NCBI GenBank assembly: GCA_024642505.1
Contig: JAHEAZ010000008.1
Coordinates: forward strand, 1 to 64,000
From: Gammaproteobacteria bacterium
GTDB taxonomy: Bacteria > Pseudomonadota > Gammaproteobacteria > Steroidobacterales > Steroidobacteraceae
Direction of reading: 5' to 3'
DNA length: 64,000 nt
The number at the start of each line of letters is the position of its first letter. The first letter of the stretch is position 1. Position numbers and translations under genes: made by a program. The notes beneath the pieces are model-generated. The model searched no databases. It was not told where the DNA came from and was given only the letters and a program-made list of their open reading frames with translations. This document shows, one piece after another, positions 29,146-40,980 of this stretch.

Positions 29146-29990
29146 CAGATGACGGGATCAAGACGAGCTGGTTCAGGCGGCTGGTCGGCGGCGGCGAACC
29201 CCGGGATCGCGCGGAGCTCGTCGAGGAGCTCCGCGAGGCTGGCCGGCGTGGCCTGATCGAGGCGGATGCGCTGTCGATGATCGAGGGCGTGCTCGAGGTG
29301 GCCGACCTGCAGGTTCGGGACATCATGGTGCCGCGTTCACAGATGGTCGTTCTCGATCGCGAGGATCCACCGGAAAAGCTGCTGCCGGTAATCGTCGGGT
29401 CAGGACACTCCCGCTTCCCGGTCATCGGCGAGGACCGCGACCAGGTCGTGGGAATCCTGCTGGCCAAGGATCTGCTGCGCTACTTTGGCGAGGGTGGCAG
29501 CGCCGAATTCGACATGCGCGAGGTGCTGAGGCCGGCTGTTTTCGTGCCGGAGAGCAAGCGGCTCAACGTGCTGCTGAAGGAATTTCGCGTCAGCCGCAAC
29601 CACATGGCGGTAGTAGTGGACGAGTATGGCGGCGTATCTGGGCTCGTGACCATCGAGGACGTGATCGAGGAAATCGTCGGCGACATCGCTGACGAGTACG
29701 ATATCGAGGAAGACCAGACCATACGCCGGGACGGCGAACGGCAATACACGGTGCACGCACTCGCGCGCATCGAGGACTTCAACGAATATTTCGACACCCG
29801 GTTCAGCGACGAGGAATTTGACACCATCGGCGGGCTGATCATGCACCAGTTCGGGCGCCTGCCCAAGCGCGGTGAAGCGGTGACGATCGACGGCTTCGAT
29901 TTCAAGGTGTTGCGTTCCGACCGGCGCCGCATCGACCTGCTGCGTGTCACCAGTCCGAGCGACGTGCTGCCCGTCGAATCCGGAGACTGA
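29142..29990 (+). CDS. corC: CorC/YbeX family CBS-domain protein
   Basis: The 282-residue protein has two CBS domains (about residues 60-180; MVPRSQMVVLDRE and DEYGGVSGLVTIEDVIEEIVGDI) and a C-terminal CorC/HlyC transporter-associated domain (about 200-278). It is linked to Mg/Co efflux and, in the ybeY context, to ribosome maturation. It has no membrane segment, so it acts in the cytoplasm or at the membrane surface. Confidence 0.92.
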   Translation: MTDDGIKTSWFRRLVGGGEPRDRAELVEELREAGRRGLIEADALSMIEGVLEVADLQVRDIMVPRSQMVVLDREDPPEKLLPVIVGSGHSRFPVIGEDRDQVVGILLAKDLLRYFGEGGSAEFDMREVLRPAVFVPESKRLNVLLKEFRVSRNHMAVVVDEYGGVSGLVTIEDVIEEIVGDIADEYDIEEDQTIRRDGERQYTVHALARIEDFNEYFDTRFSDEEFDTIGGLIMHQFGRLPKRGEAVTIDGFDFKVLRSDRRRIDLLRVTSPSDVLPVESGD

Positions 29991-29995
29991 GGGTC

Positions 29996-31528
29996 ATGCC
30001 GGCGACGGCGACTGCGCTGGAGGCGCTGACAGGGCGTTATGGTGCCTGGGTCGCCTTCGCCGCCGGTGTTGCGTGCTCTCTGGCATTCGCACCGGCTTCG
30101 CTGTACCCGCTGTCGGTGGCGTGCCCGGCGATCCTGTTCCTGCTATGGGAGGGAGCCAGTCCGCGCCGCTCGGCCTGGCTCGGATTGTGCTACGGCGCGG
30201 GCCTGTTCCTGTCCGGCACCTACTGGCTCTATACCGCGGTTCACGACTTCGGCAAGGCCCCCGTGTTGCTGGCGCTGTTGCTGATGGCGGGGCTCGTCGC
30301 CATCATGGCCGCCTACTACGCCATCGTAGGTTGGGGCATGAGGCGGCTGGCGCCGCGCGCGACACCGCGACGCTGGCTGCTGGCGCTGCCGGCGGCGTGG
30401 GTGATCATGGAATGGTTGCGCGGCTGGCTCTTCAGCGGATTTCCGTGGCTCGAAATCGGTTACGCGCACAGCGATTCCCCGCTTGCGGGCTACGCTCCGC
30501 TGGGCGGCATCCACCTGGTGACGTTCGCGTGCGCACTCACCGCCGGGGCGGTCGTCGCGGCGCTGCGTGGCTCGGCGCGTGACCGTGCGATCGCCGCCGT
30601 CGCAGCGGTGCTGGTGTGGACCGCGGGTGCGACGCTGAAGGAACGCGCGTGGACAACGCCGGACGGCGAGGAATTTACTGTCGCGATCGTGCAGGGCGCC
30701 ATCCCGCAGGACCTGAAGTGGCAGGATGACCATCGAGACGAGACGCTGAGGTTGTATCGCGACATGACGGAGGGCGCGCTGGGTGCGCGCCTGATTGTCT
30801 GGCCGGAGGCAGCCCTGCCGGCGCTGGCACACGAGGTCGGACCGTACCTGGCCAGCCTATGGGAGGATGCGCAGCAGAGCGGTTCGGACCTGATGCTGGG
30901 ACTGCTGCGCTACGATGCCGAGACCGGACGGTACTACAACGGTTTGCTGGCATTGTCGGGTGAAGAGGCCAGCTGGTATTTCAAGCGCCGGCTCGTACCG
31001 TTCGGCGAGTTCTTCCCGGTGCCCGGGTTCGTGCGCAGCTGGATGCGGCTCATGAGCCTTCCATATGTCGACATGACGGCAGGGTCCGGTGACCAGCCCG
31101 CGCTGGACGCCGCCGGTCAGAAGGTCGGCGTCACCATCTGCTACGAGGACGCCTACGGTTCGGAACAGCTGGCGGTGCTCGACGAAGCCACGCTGCTGGT
31201 GAACGTTACCAACAACGCCTGGTTCGGCGACTCGACCGCACCTCACCAGCAACTACAGATGGCGCGTTTCCGTGCCCTCGAAGCGGGACGCTACCTGGTG
31301 CGGGCAACCTCCAACGGCATCAGCGGCATCATTGCTCCCGACGGCGAGGTCCTGCTGACGGCGACGCAGTTCGTTCCGGAAGTACTTCACGGCACGGCAC
31401 GGCCTTTCACCGGGCTGACGCCCTACGCGCGGACGGGTAACTGGCCGGTCCTGTTTCTGTCCGGGCTGCTGCTGGCGGCAGGCGCCGGATTCCGGCGTCA
31501 GGCGAGGGTCGCGAGCCGCACGCAGTAA
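29996..31528 (+). CDS. lnt: Apolipoprotein N-acyltransferase
   Basis: Lnt adds the third acyl chain to lipoproteins in the inner membrane. The 510-residue product has about six N-terminal membrane segments (residues 15-215) and a periplasmic nitrilase-fold domain with the triad E271, K330 and C382 (ICYEDAYG). A last membrane segment sits near residue 485. It is 5 nt after corC. Its 3' end overlaps the convergent MFS gene by 31 nt. Confidence 0.95.
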   Translation: MPATATALEALTGRYGAWVAFAAGVACSLAFAPASLYPLSVACPAILFLLWEGASPRRSAWLGLCYGAGLFLSGTYWLYTAVHDFGKAPVLLALLLMAGLVAIMAAYYAIVGWGMRRLAPRATPRRWLLALPAAWVIMEWLRGWLFSGFPWLEIGYAHSDSPLAGYAPLGGIHLVTFACALTAGAVVAALRGSARDRAIAAVAAVLVWTAGATLKERAWTTPDGEEFTVAIVQGAIPQDLKWQDDHRDETLRLYRDMTEGALGARLIVWPEAALPALAHEVGPYLASLWEDAQQSGSDLMLGLLRYDAETGRYYNGLLALSGEEASWYFKRRLVPFGEFFPVPGFVRSWMRLMSLPYVDMTAGSGDQPALDAAGQKVGVTICYEDAYGSEQLAVLDEATLLVNVTNNAWFGDSTAPHQQLQMARFRALEAGRYLVRATSNGISGIIAPDGEVLLTATQFVPEVLHGTARPFTGLTPYARTGNWPVLFLSGLLLAAGAGFRRQARVASRTQ

Positions 31529-32805
31529 GGTCGCCGCGCGGCCCACAGAAACGTTGCCGCGAGCGGCGCGGCGATTCCCACGATCCACGACATCGAATCG
31601 CCCACGCGCAGTTCATCGGCGTAGACATAGTCATTCACGAAGCCGGTCAGGAACGACCCGAGACCGATGCCAGCGAGATTCACGAAAAAGAGGTAGACGG
31701 CCGAGACCTGGCCGCGCATCCGGTTCGGAGCCGCGGCCTGCAGGGCGGCTGCTGCCGCCGCAAATGCAAAGCTCGAAAAGAACATGAAGCCGGCGAAGAG
31801 GGCGAGCGAGTTGCTGCCGCTGGCCGCCTGGCAGGTTGCTATTCCCAGAGGCCAGACCAGCAGCGCGCTGACGATTCCCGGCCACAGCTCGGCATCGACG
31901 GTGCCGCGCTTGCGCAGCCAGTCGGCGAACACTCCTCCCGACACGATTCCTGCGGCGCCTCCGATTGCGAGGATCAGCCCCAGCGGGACTCCGAAGTTTC
32001 CCGGTGTCAGGCCGTGTACGCGCTGCAGGTAGGGGGGCATCCAGAACGCGACTGCATTGAAGGCCAGTGTCAGCATCGAGAAACCGGCGAAGTGCATGCC
32101 GAACAGGCGCAGGTTTTGCCGGATGAATGCCAGCACCTCGGCCAGGGGCGCGACGGCATCCTGGGCCGGCTCGATTCCCTGGCGGACCGGTTCCCGTAGC
32201 GTGCGCACCCACAACGCCAGCAGCAGGCCGGGCAGGCCGACGATCAGGAATGCGACGTGCCATGATTCGAGCTCGCCGATCAGCGGTACTGGGAATGGCG
32301 GTTGCCCGGCGAGCCGGCCCACCACCGCTCCGCCAATCATGGCGGCCAGGCCGATGCCCAGATATACGCCCATGGAGTACACGCCAAGCGCGCGACCCCG
32401 CCGCTCCGGCGGGAACTGGTCGGCGATCAGCGAATATGCCGCCGGGCCGAGCGCCGCTTCCCCGACACCGACGGCCACGCGGGCCGCGAACAGCTGGGTG
32501 AAACTCCGGGCCAGGCCGGAGGCCGCGGTCGCAAGGCTCCAGACAAATACGCCCCAGGCGATGATACGACGCCGGTCGCCACGGTCGGCGAGCCGCCCCA
32601 TGGGGATGCCGATCAGCGTATAGAAGACGGCAAAGGCCAGTCCCTGCAGCAGCCCGATTTGCGTATCCGATACGCCCAGGTCTGCCTTGATCGGGCCGAC
32701 CAGCATCGACAGGATCTGCCGGTCAACGTAGGACAGCGTGTAGGCGAACATGAGGACGAGCGTCGCGTACCAGGCATAGGCGGGTCGGGGCCAGCTCGTT
32801 TGCAT
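31498..32805 (-). CDS. MFS transporter
   Basis: The 435-residue protein has about 12 membrane segments and the MFS loop motif MGRLADRGDRRR between TM2 and TM3. It resembles the Spinster/hexuronate-like branch of major facilitator transporters, which move organic acids or sugar acids, but the substrate cannot be called. The start at 32805 (MQTSWPRPAYAWYA) is chosen because the upstream open frame to 33075 is Pro/Arg-rich with no membrane helices. It is the last gene of the leftward TonB receptor-cupin-MFS series, 71 nt after the cupin. Confidence 0.9.
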   Translation of the reverse strand: MQTSWPRPAYAWYATLVLMFAYTLSYVDRQILSMLVGPIKADLGVSDTQIGLLQGLAFAVFYTLIGIPMGRLADRGDRRRIIAWGVFVWSLATAASGLARSFTQLFAARVAVGVGEAALGPAAYSLIADQFPPERRGRALGVYSMGVYLGIGLAAMIGGAVVGRLAGQPPFPVPLIGELESWHVAFLIVGLPGLLLALWVRTLREPVRQGIEPAQDAVAPLAEVLAFIRQNLRLFGMHFAGFSMLTLAFNAVAFWMPPYLQRVHGLTPGNFGVPLGLILAIGGAAGIVSGGVFADWLRKRGTVDAELWPGIVSALLVWPLGIATCQAASGSNSLALFAGFMFFSSFAFAAAAAALQAAAPNRMRGQVSAVYLFFVNLAGIGLGSFLTGFVNDYVYADELRVGDSMSWIVGIAAPLAATFLWAARRPYCVRLATLA

Positions 32806-32876
32806 GGGTTCTTCAGGACTCCGAGGCTGCCGTGCACATGCGCGTCCCCATGCGGGATCGCTATGGGCTTGGCGCT

Positions 32877-33719
32877 TCAATAATTCGGCGTTGCGGGCAA
32901 CGGCTGCCCGTAGGGTTTCAGCTCGTCGGGCAGCGCCGGGCGGTGAGCCGGGTTCCACGTAAAAGGCTTCTTTTCCTTTGCGAAGTGATTCACCAGGGGG
33001 CCGCCCACGGTACGGACGAAGAGGTTGTAGCCGGTATCCGTCCCGGAGGGGCCATGGTAGACATCCTCGCGCCACCAGGCGTAGCCGCCGCGTTTCATGC
33101 GGCCGAGGTCACCCCAGACGTACTCACCATCGAGCACGTAGAGTTCCTCGACCATGGGGTGTGTCCATTGGGGTTTCGCCATCCCGGGCGGCACGCGGTG
33201 CGGCGGGGAACAGTAAAGGAACGACACCTCCTGCGTGTAGGGATCGGTCCTGAGCGGCTTGATCGCCACGCCCCTGGACAACTGCGGGTCGACCAGTCCC
33301 GGATCCCACTCCATCTCCAGCGGGTTGACGTACTCGACCAACAGTTTTTCGTCGAAGGAGGTCGGCCCGGTAGCGGCCCGCGGCTCGCTGTAGAACATTG
33401 TCAGCAGGACCGCGCCGCCGGTTGATTCGGCGCGTTCACGCGGAAAACCAGCGGGCAGGAAACCGTAGCTGTGGGTGTCGTAGCGGCGGCCGTTGATCTC
33501 GATCGCGCCGTCGAGCACCAGGAACTCCTCGTGGGCGAGCAGGTGCTCAGGCGTGGAGCGAGACCAGCCACGTGGATAGCGGACCACGAGGGTGGCGCTG
33601 CCGTCGGCATCGTCCCGTGAAAGGATCTTCGATTGCACGTCGGCTCGCGCACCGCCGTAGACACCCGGTTGCCAGGGCAGCATCTGAGCCTGGACGAAGC
33701 AGATGTGGGGCCTGGCCAT
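32877..33719 (-). CDS. Two-domain cupin protein (DUF4437-like)
   Basis: The 280-residue product contains two cupin barrels. The first has LLAHEEFLVLDGAIEINGRRY (around residues 60-80), the second THPMVEELYVLDG (186-198) and a YHGPSG loop (221-226). Metal ligands of the HxxxEE/E-H type are visible in both. It resembles the uncharacterised DUF4437-type bicupins, so a dioxygenase, isomerase or binding role is possible but unproven. It is between a TonB receptor and an MFS transporter, which suggests it processes the imported compound. No signal peptide is seen. Confidence 0.8.
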   Translation of the reverse strand: MARPHICFVQAQMLPWQPGVYGGARADVQSKILSRDDADGSATLVVRYPRGWSRSTPEHLLAHEEFLVLDGAIEINGRRYDTHSYGFLPAGFPRERAESTGGAVLLTMFYSEPRAATGPTSFDEKLLVEYVNPLEMEWDPGLVDPQLSRGVAIKPLRTDPYTQEVSFLYCSPPHRVPPGMAKPQWTHPMVEELYVLDGEYVWGDLGRMKRGGYAWWREDVYHGPSGTDTGYNLFVRTVGGPLVNHFAKEKKPFTWNPAHRPALPDELKPYGQPLPATPNY

Positions 33720-33761
33720 GGAAGGTCTCCTTTCAGTCCCGAGGGGCGGGTATCACGGCCA

Positions 33762-33816
33762 GGCGGCGGCACCGCCGCCTCGCGGCGGCGGGCGGCGCTG
33801 GGGTGGCCGCCCGCCG
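33762..33816. repeat. GC-rich hairpins downstream of the TonB receptor gene
   Basis: In the 114-nt gap between the TonB receptor stop and the cupin start, CGGCGGGCGGC (33786-33796) pairs perfectly with GCCGCCCGCCG (33806-33816) around a 9-nt loop. A second stem, GGCGGC/GCCGCC (33762-33779), lies beside it. Neither is followed by a T-run on the minus strand, so they may stabilise the receptor mRNA end and reduce, rather than stop, transcription into cupin and MFS. Confidence 0.6.
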
Positions 33817-33833
33817 ATCATCCAGGCGTGTTG

Positions 33834-36062
33834 TCAGAACCTGTAGGTTGCCTGGACGCCCCAATTCCGTCCCGGCGCCGGGTAGCCGAGCGAATTGCCG
33901 ATCTGGAAGACGTCCTTGGCCGGATCCGAGGTGGAGGTGAAGCGCACGCCGTTGTTGAAGTAATCCTCGTCCGTCAGGTTTTTGCCATAGGCGGCGACTT
34001 CCCAGCTACCGTTGTCGCTGAGCCAGGCGGCGCGCGCATCGAATAGCGTGATCGCTTCCTGACCGACTGCGGATTCGTTGATCTGGGTGAAATACAGGTC
34101 GTCCTGGAAACTGAGCTGCCCGAACAGCACCACCGAGCCGGCGCCGCCGAGCGGTACCGTGTACTGGGCCGTGGCGTTGGCCTTCCACTCCGGCGCGTTG
34201 ATCAGCTGATTACCGCTGGCATCGAAGGGAATCAGCGGCCGCGAGCAAGTGGTCGCGGGCGGAACCGGCGTGCAGGGCATGCTGCCGAAGGCCGTGAGGA
34301 ACTTGTCGTACTCGGTATCGAGGTAGGAAACCGCCAGGCCCAGTTCCAGCCGCTCAGTGGGGCGCGCCAACAGCTCGAGCTCGACGCCCATGACCGTTGC
34401 CGCTGCTGCATTGGTGATGAAAGTCAGGTTGTTCAGGAAAGTCGAGACCTGCAGGTCGGTGTAGTCATAGTAGAAGATCGCCCCATTCAGCCGGATGCGG
34501 TCATCGGCGATTTGCGACTTGACGCCCGCCTCGTAGGCCCAGATGTACTCGGGGTCATATGCGGGGTTGGATGGCTGCAGGCTGTTGTAGCCGCCGGACT
34601 TGAAGCCGCGCGTGGCCGAGCCGTAGATCAGCACATCCTCGCTCCAGCGGTAGTCGATACCGAGCTTCGGTGTCCACGCGTCCCAGCTGTCCGAGGTGAT
34701 GCGCGGCGTGCCGATCGGGGTGACCGGTCCGGGCGTCTCGAGTCCGAGCACGTCGAATGACAGCCCGAAGGCGGAGAAGTCCTCCTTCTCCTCGTCGCTG
34801 TAGCGGACGCCGGCGATCAGACTCAGCCTGTCGCTCAGGTTGAAGGTGGCCTCGGCGAAGACCGCCCAGGCGTCGGTGTTGTTCTCCGACGGAATGATGA
34901 AGGAGCGCTGGGGAGCGAGCGAAGCCCTCACCAGGCCCAGCCCGCCCTTCTTGTCTTCGCCAAAGTAATAGGCGCCGAGGAGCAGCTGCCAGCGGTCGCT
35001 GGTGGAGATGTCCAGCCGCAGCTCCTGTGACCATTGGTCGGTGTCGTACTTGAAGTTCGAGCGGGTGATATCGATCTCGGTACCATCGGTATTGAACAGG
35101 AAATCCGAGTTGTAGTTCTTCCAGCCGGTGATCGAGGTCAGGCTGACGCCGCCGCCGAGGTCCCACCCGATGTTGAGCGTGACGCCACTGGAATCCCAGT
35201 CGAAGAACGTGGGCAGGTCATTGCGTTCCTTGTGGATCGAGCCGGTCGGGACGGCACCAAGGGTCTCGGCCAGGCCGAGATCGTCGCGCGGGATCACGCT
35301 GGTATTGTCATTCGAGAACTCGGTGTACTCGCCGATCAGCGTCGCGGTGACCGCATCGTTCGGCGTGAATTGCAGGATGCCCCGGAAGGACTTGATGTCG
35401 TTGTCGTCGAGTTTGTTGCTGCCGCGTGGGTCGAGGTCCTCGGTATAGCCGTCGTCCTTCAGATAGCGGCCTGCGATCCGGAAGGCCCATTGTTCGTCGA
35501 GCGGTCCACCAACGGCCGCCTGGAATTCAGTGCGGTCGAATTCGCCGAAGCCCGCGGTGATGTAGCCCTCGAGTTCCCGGGTCGGCATGCGCGAGACCAG
35601 GTTGATGGCACCGCCAGTTGCATTTCGCCCGTACAGGGTGCCTTGCGGCCCGCGCAGGATCTCGACGCGGTCGATGTCCAGGAACTGGGTGAGGCCCATG
35701 TTGGTGCGGCCCAGGTACACGCCGTCGAGGTTGACCGCGACGCTGGGGTCGGCGCCGATGCCGAAGATGTTCGTGCCGACGCCGCGAATGTAGATCTGTG
35801 CCTCGCCGCCGGCCTTGCTGAAGGCAAACGAAGGGGTCTGCACAGCCAGGCCTTCGATATCTGCGATCGCCAGGCTACGAATCAGCTCGCCTGAGTAGGC
35901 GGTGACCGCGACCGGTACGTCCTGCAAGGACTCGCTGCGCTTGGTCGCCGTGACCACGATTTCCTGCAGGCTGGCCGTCCCTGCCTGTTGCGCCTGCGCC
36001 TGGCTCGCCAGTGTGACGGCTACTGCAGACGCGACAAGATACGAAATGCGAGACCTGCTCAT
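33834..36062 (-). CDS. TonB-dependent outer-membrane receptor
   Basis: The 742-residue product has a signal peptide (cleavage near AQA, residue 24), a TonB box EIVVTA (34-39), a plug domain (SLQDVPVAVTAYSG and VETPSFAF-like region), and a beta-barrel ending in a C-terminal Phe (VQATYRF). It should import a bulky ligand across the outer membrane with TonB-ExbBD energy. The start at 36062 is preceded by AGGAGGAAGG. The class (plain TonB receptor without an N-terminal sigma-regulator extension) is common for siderophores, sugars, lipids and aromatics, so the ligand cannot be given. It is divergent from the Lrp-like regulator. Confidence 0.93.
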   Translation of the reverse strand: MSRSRISYLVASAVAVTLASQAQAQQAGTASLQEIVVTATKRSESLQDVPVAVTAYSGELIRSLAIADIEGLAVQTPSFAFSKAGGEAQIYIRGVGTNIFGIGADPSVAVNLDGVYLGRTNMGLTQFLDIDRVEILRGPQGTLYGRNATGGAINLVSRMPTRELEGYITAGFGEFDRTEFQAAVGGPLDEQWAFRIAGRYLKDDGYTEDLDPRGSNKLDDNDIKSFRGILQFTPNDAVTATLIGEYTEFSNDNTSVIPRDDLGLAETLGAVPTGSIHKERNDLPTFFDWDSSGVTLNIGWDLGGGVSLTSITGWKNYNSDFLFNTDGTEIDITRSNFKYDTDQWSQELRLDISTSDRWQLLLGAYYFGEDKKGGLGLVRASLAPQRSFIIPSENNTDAWAVFAEATFNLSDRLSLIAGVRYSDEEKEDFSAFGLSFDVLGLETPGPVTPIGTPRITSDSWDAWTPKLGIDYRWSEDVLIYGSATRGFKSGGYNSLQPSNPAYDPEYIWAYEAGVKSQIADDRIRLNGAIFYYDYTDLQVSTFLNNLTFITNAAAATVMGVELELLARPTERLELGLAVSYLDTEYDKFLTAFGSMPCTPVPPATTCSRPLIPFDASGNQLINAPEWKANATAQYTVPLGGAGSVVLFGQLSFQDDLYFTQINESAVGQEAITLFDARAAWLSDNGSWEVAAYGKNLTDEDYFNNGVRFTSTSDPAKDVFQIGNSLGYPAPGRNWGVQATYRF

Positions 36063-36119
36063 GGACCCTTCCTCCTGTGCCTCAGCGTTGCCGATTCCAT
36101 CCCCGGAGGTGAAATCGAA

Positions 36120-36134
36120 CGCATGATTGATGCG
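36120..36134. promoter_or_regulatory. Candidate operator, palindrome CGCAT-N5-ATGCG
   Basis: CGCAT (36120-36124) and ATGCG (36130-36134) form a 15-bp palindrome, the usual size of Lrp/AsnC sites. It lies 58 nt upstream of the TonB receptor start, in the divergent gap with the Lrp-like gene. Binding is inference. Confidence 0.35.
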
Positions 36135-36224
36135 ACCCCAAGGCGGATCATGCAAAATCTTTATCGGGTGTACAAGGCCTTGGGGGCCCCGTGCACGCCG
36201 GCGATACCGGTCGGTTATCTGCAT

Positions 36225-36333
36225 ATTCATGTCGGTTACCTGCAGCGCCGCAGAATTCATGCGGCACTACTTGTGCTGGGCATGCAGTTGCATGAAGATT
36301 GCGCCAAGAATCCACATCCTGGTATTTTTCATG
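36225..36333. promoter_or_regulatory. Series of TTCATG-like half-sites upstream of the Lrp-like gene
   Basis: ATTCATG occurs at 36225-36231 and 36255-36261 (30 bp apart, about three helical turns). An inverted TTGCATGAA is at 36288-36296, and TTTTTCATG runs into the start codon. Helically phased sites would suit an octameric Lrp-type protein. Confidence 0.35.
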
Positions 36334-36820
36334 CGAGATACTCTTGATGCAGTGGATAGGCGCATCCTGGGCCTGCTCCAGGTCGATGCGTCCCTGAACG
36401 CCGCGGACATCGCCGCGCAGGTGGGGCTGTCGCAGTCACCGTGCTGGCGGCGGGTGGCGCGTCTGGAAAAGTTGGGACTGATCCGGCGCCGGGTGGCCCT
36501 GCTGGATCGTGAGCGGCTCGGCCTCGGCGTCATGGTGTTTGCACAGATCCGGTACGCTCGTGGCGCGCGGCAGTCGCTGGCCGAGTTCGAGGAGACCATT
36601 CGCGCGTTTCCGGAGGTCCAGGAGTGCTACATGCTGATGGGCGCAGTCGACTTCCTGCTCAAGATCGTGACCCGCGACGTGGCCTCATACGAGCGCTTCC
36701 TGCGCGAAAAGCTGTCGCGGATTCCCGCCGTGCAGGAAGTTCGCTCGAGCATCGCCCTGACGTCGGTCAAGGAGACAACGGAGTTGCCACTCGATCTGGT
36801 CCCGATCGCGGGGCAGGGGA

Positions 36821-36828
<8 letters not shown>
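36331..36828 (+). CDS. Lrp/AsnC family transcriptional regulator
   Basis: The 165-residue protein has the N-terminal helix-turn-helix (LDAVDRRILGLLQVDASLNAADIAAQVGLS across residues 5-34, then PCWRRVARLEKLGLIRRR) and the C-terminal RAM ligand-binding domain with the VQECYMLMGAVDFLLKIV signature. Such proteins bind amino acids or related effectors. The start at 36331 (MRDTLDAVDRRIL) excludes an unrelated open upstream frame. It is divergent from the TonB receptor and overlaps the following glyoxalase-like gene by 8 nt, so it is the obvious local regulator of the block. Confidence 0.92.
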
Positions 36829-40320
<3,492 letters not shown>

Positions 40321-40321
40321 G

Positions 40322-40807
40322 ATGCGCGCAATCATGGTTGGCGCGGGCCTGGTCGTTGCGAGCCTCACCGTTGGCTGCGGCTTCGAGCTGCGTGGCGACG
40401 TGGAGCTCGCGACGCGCATGCGTTCGCCACACCTCGAGGCAGCGGACCGCTATACACCGTTCTTCGGGCAGCTCAGCGGTGCGCTGGAGGGGGCCGGCGC
40501 GTCTCTGGCGTCATCCAGCGAGTCCGCCTCCGCGGTGGTGCACATCCACCGTGATGAGACGGGTCACAACGTGCTGACGATTTCGGCCCGCAACACCCCG
40601 CAGGAATACGAGGTCTTCTACACCATCGAGTACTCGGTGACCGCTGCGGGAGCCGAGATCCTCCCCCGGCAGCAGCTGACGCTGACCCGGGACTACGCCT
40701 ACGACGAGTCTGCCGTACTGGCGAAGCAGCATGAGGAACGAGACCTACGGGAATCCCTCGCTCGCGACCTGGCCGCGCTGGTGACACGCCGACTCGTGGC
40801 CCTCTGA
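40322..40807 (+). CDS. lptE: LPS-assembly lipoprotein LptE
   Basis: LptE plugs LptD in the outer membrane for LPS insertion. The 161-residue product has a lipoprotein signal with lipobox VGC (Cys at about residue 19) followed by GFELRG, the LptE N-terminal signature, and the RYTPFFGQLSGALEGAG region. It begins one base after leuS. It is shorter than E. coli LptE (193). Confidence 0.9.
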   Translation: MRAIMVGAGLVVASLTVGCGFELRGDVELATRMRSPHLEAADRYTPFFGQLSGALEGAGASLASSSESASAVVHIHRDETGHNVLTISARNTPQEYEVFYTIEYSVTAAGAEILPRQQLTLTRDYAYDESAVLAKQHEERDLRESLARDLAALVTRRLVAL

Positions 40808-40838
40808 GTCGCAAGGAAGCACAAGGCTGCGACGTTTT
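40808..40838 (+). terminator. Weak terminator-like hairpin after lptE
   Basis: GTCGCA (40808-40813) pairs with TGCGAC (40828-40833), followed by G and TTTT. The stem is short and the loop is 14 nt, so any termination would be partial. Confidence 0.35.
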
Positions 40839-40853
40839 CTGGGTACATGAAAG

Positions 40854-40877
40854 CCGCAGGCCGTGCACGGCCTGCGG
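40854..40877. repeat. Perfect 24-bp palindrome between lptE and pip
   Basis: The left half CCGCAGGCCGTG (40854-40865) is followed directly by its reverse complement to 40877, with no separating bases. No T-run follows. It lies in the 173-nt gap where the opposite-strand pip interrupts the lptE-holA order. Confidence 0.6.
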
Positions 40878-40980
40878 GAGCGCCGTGAACCCGTCCCTGG
40901 AGGCTCAGGCCCGCCATCCCCTGGCTCGCACGATCCGTCCAGCAGTTGCCCGTCCCGCGGCGTGCGACCGCGGCCGGAAA

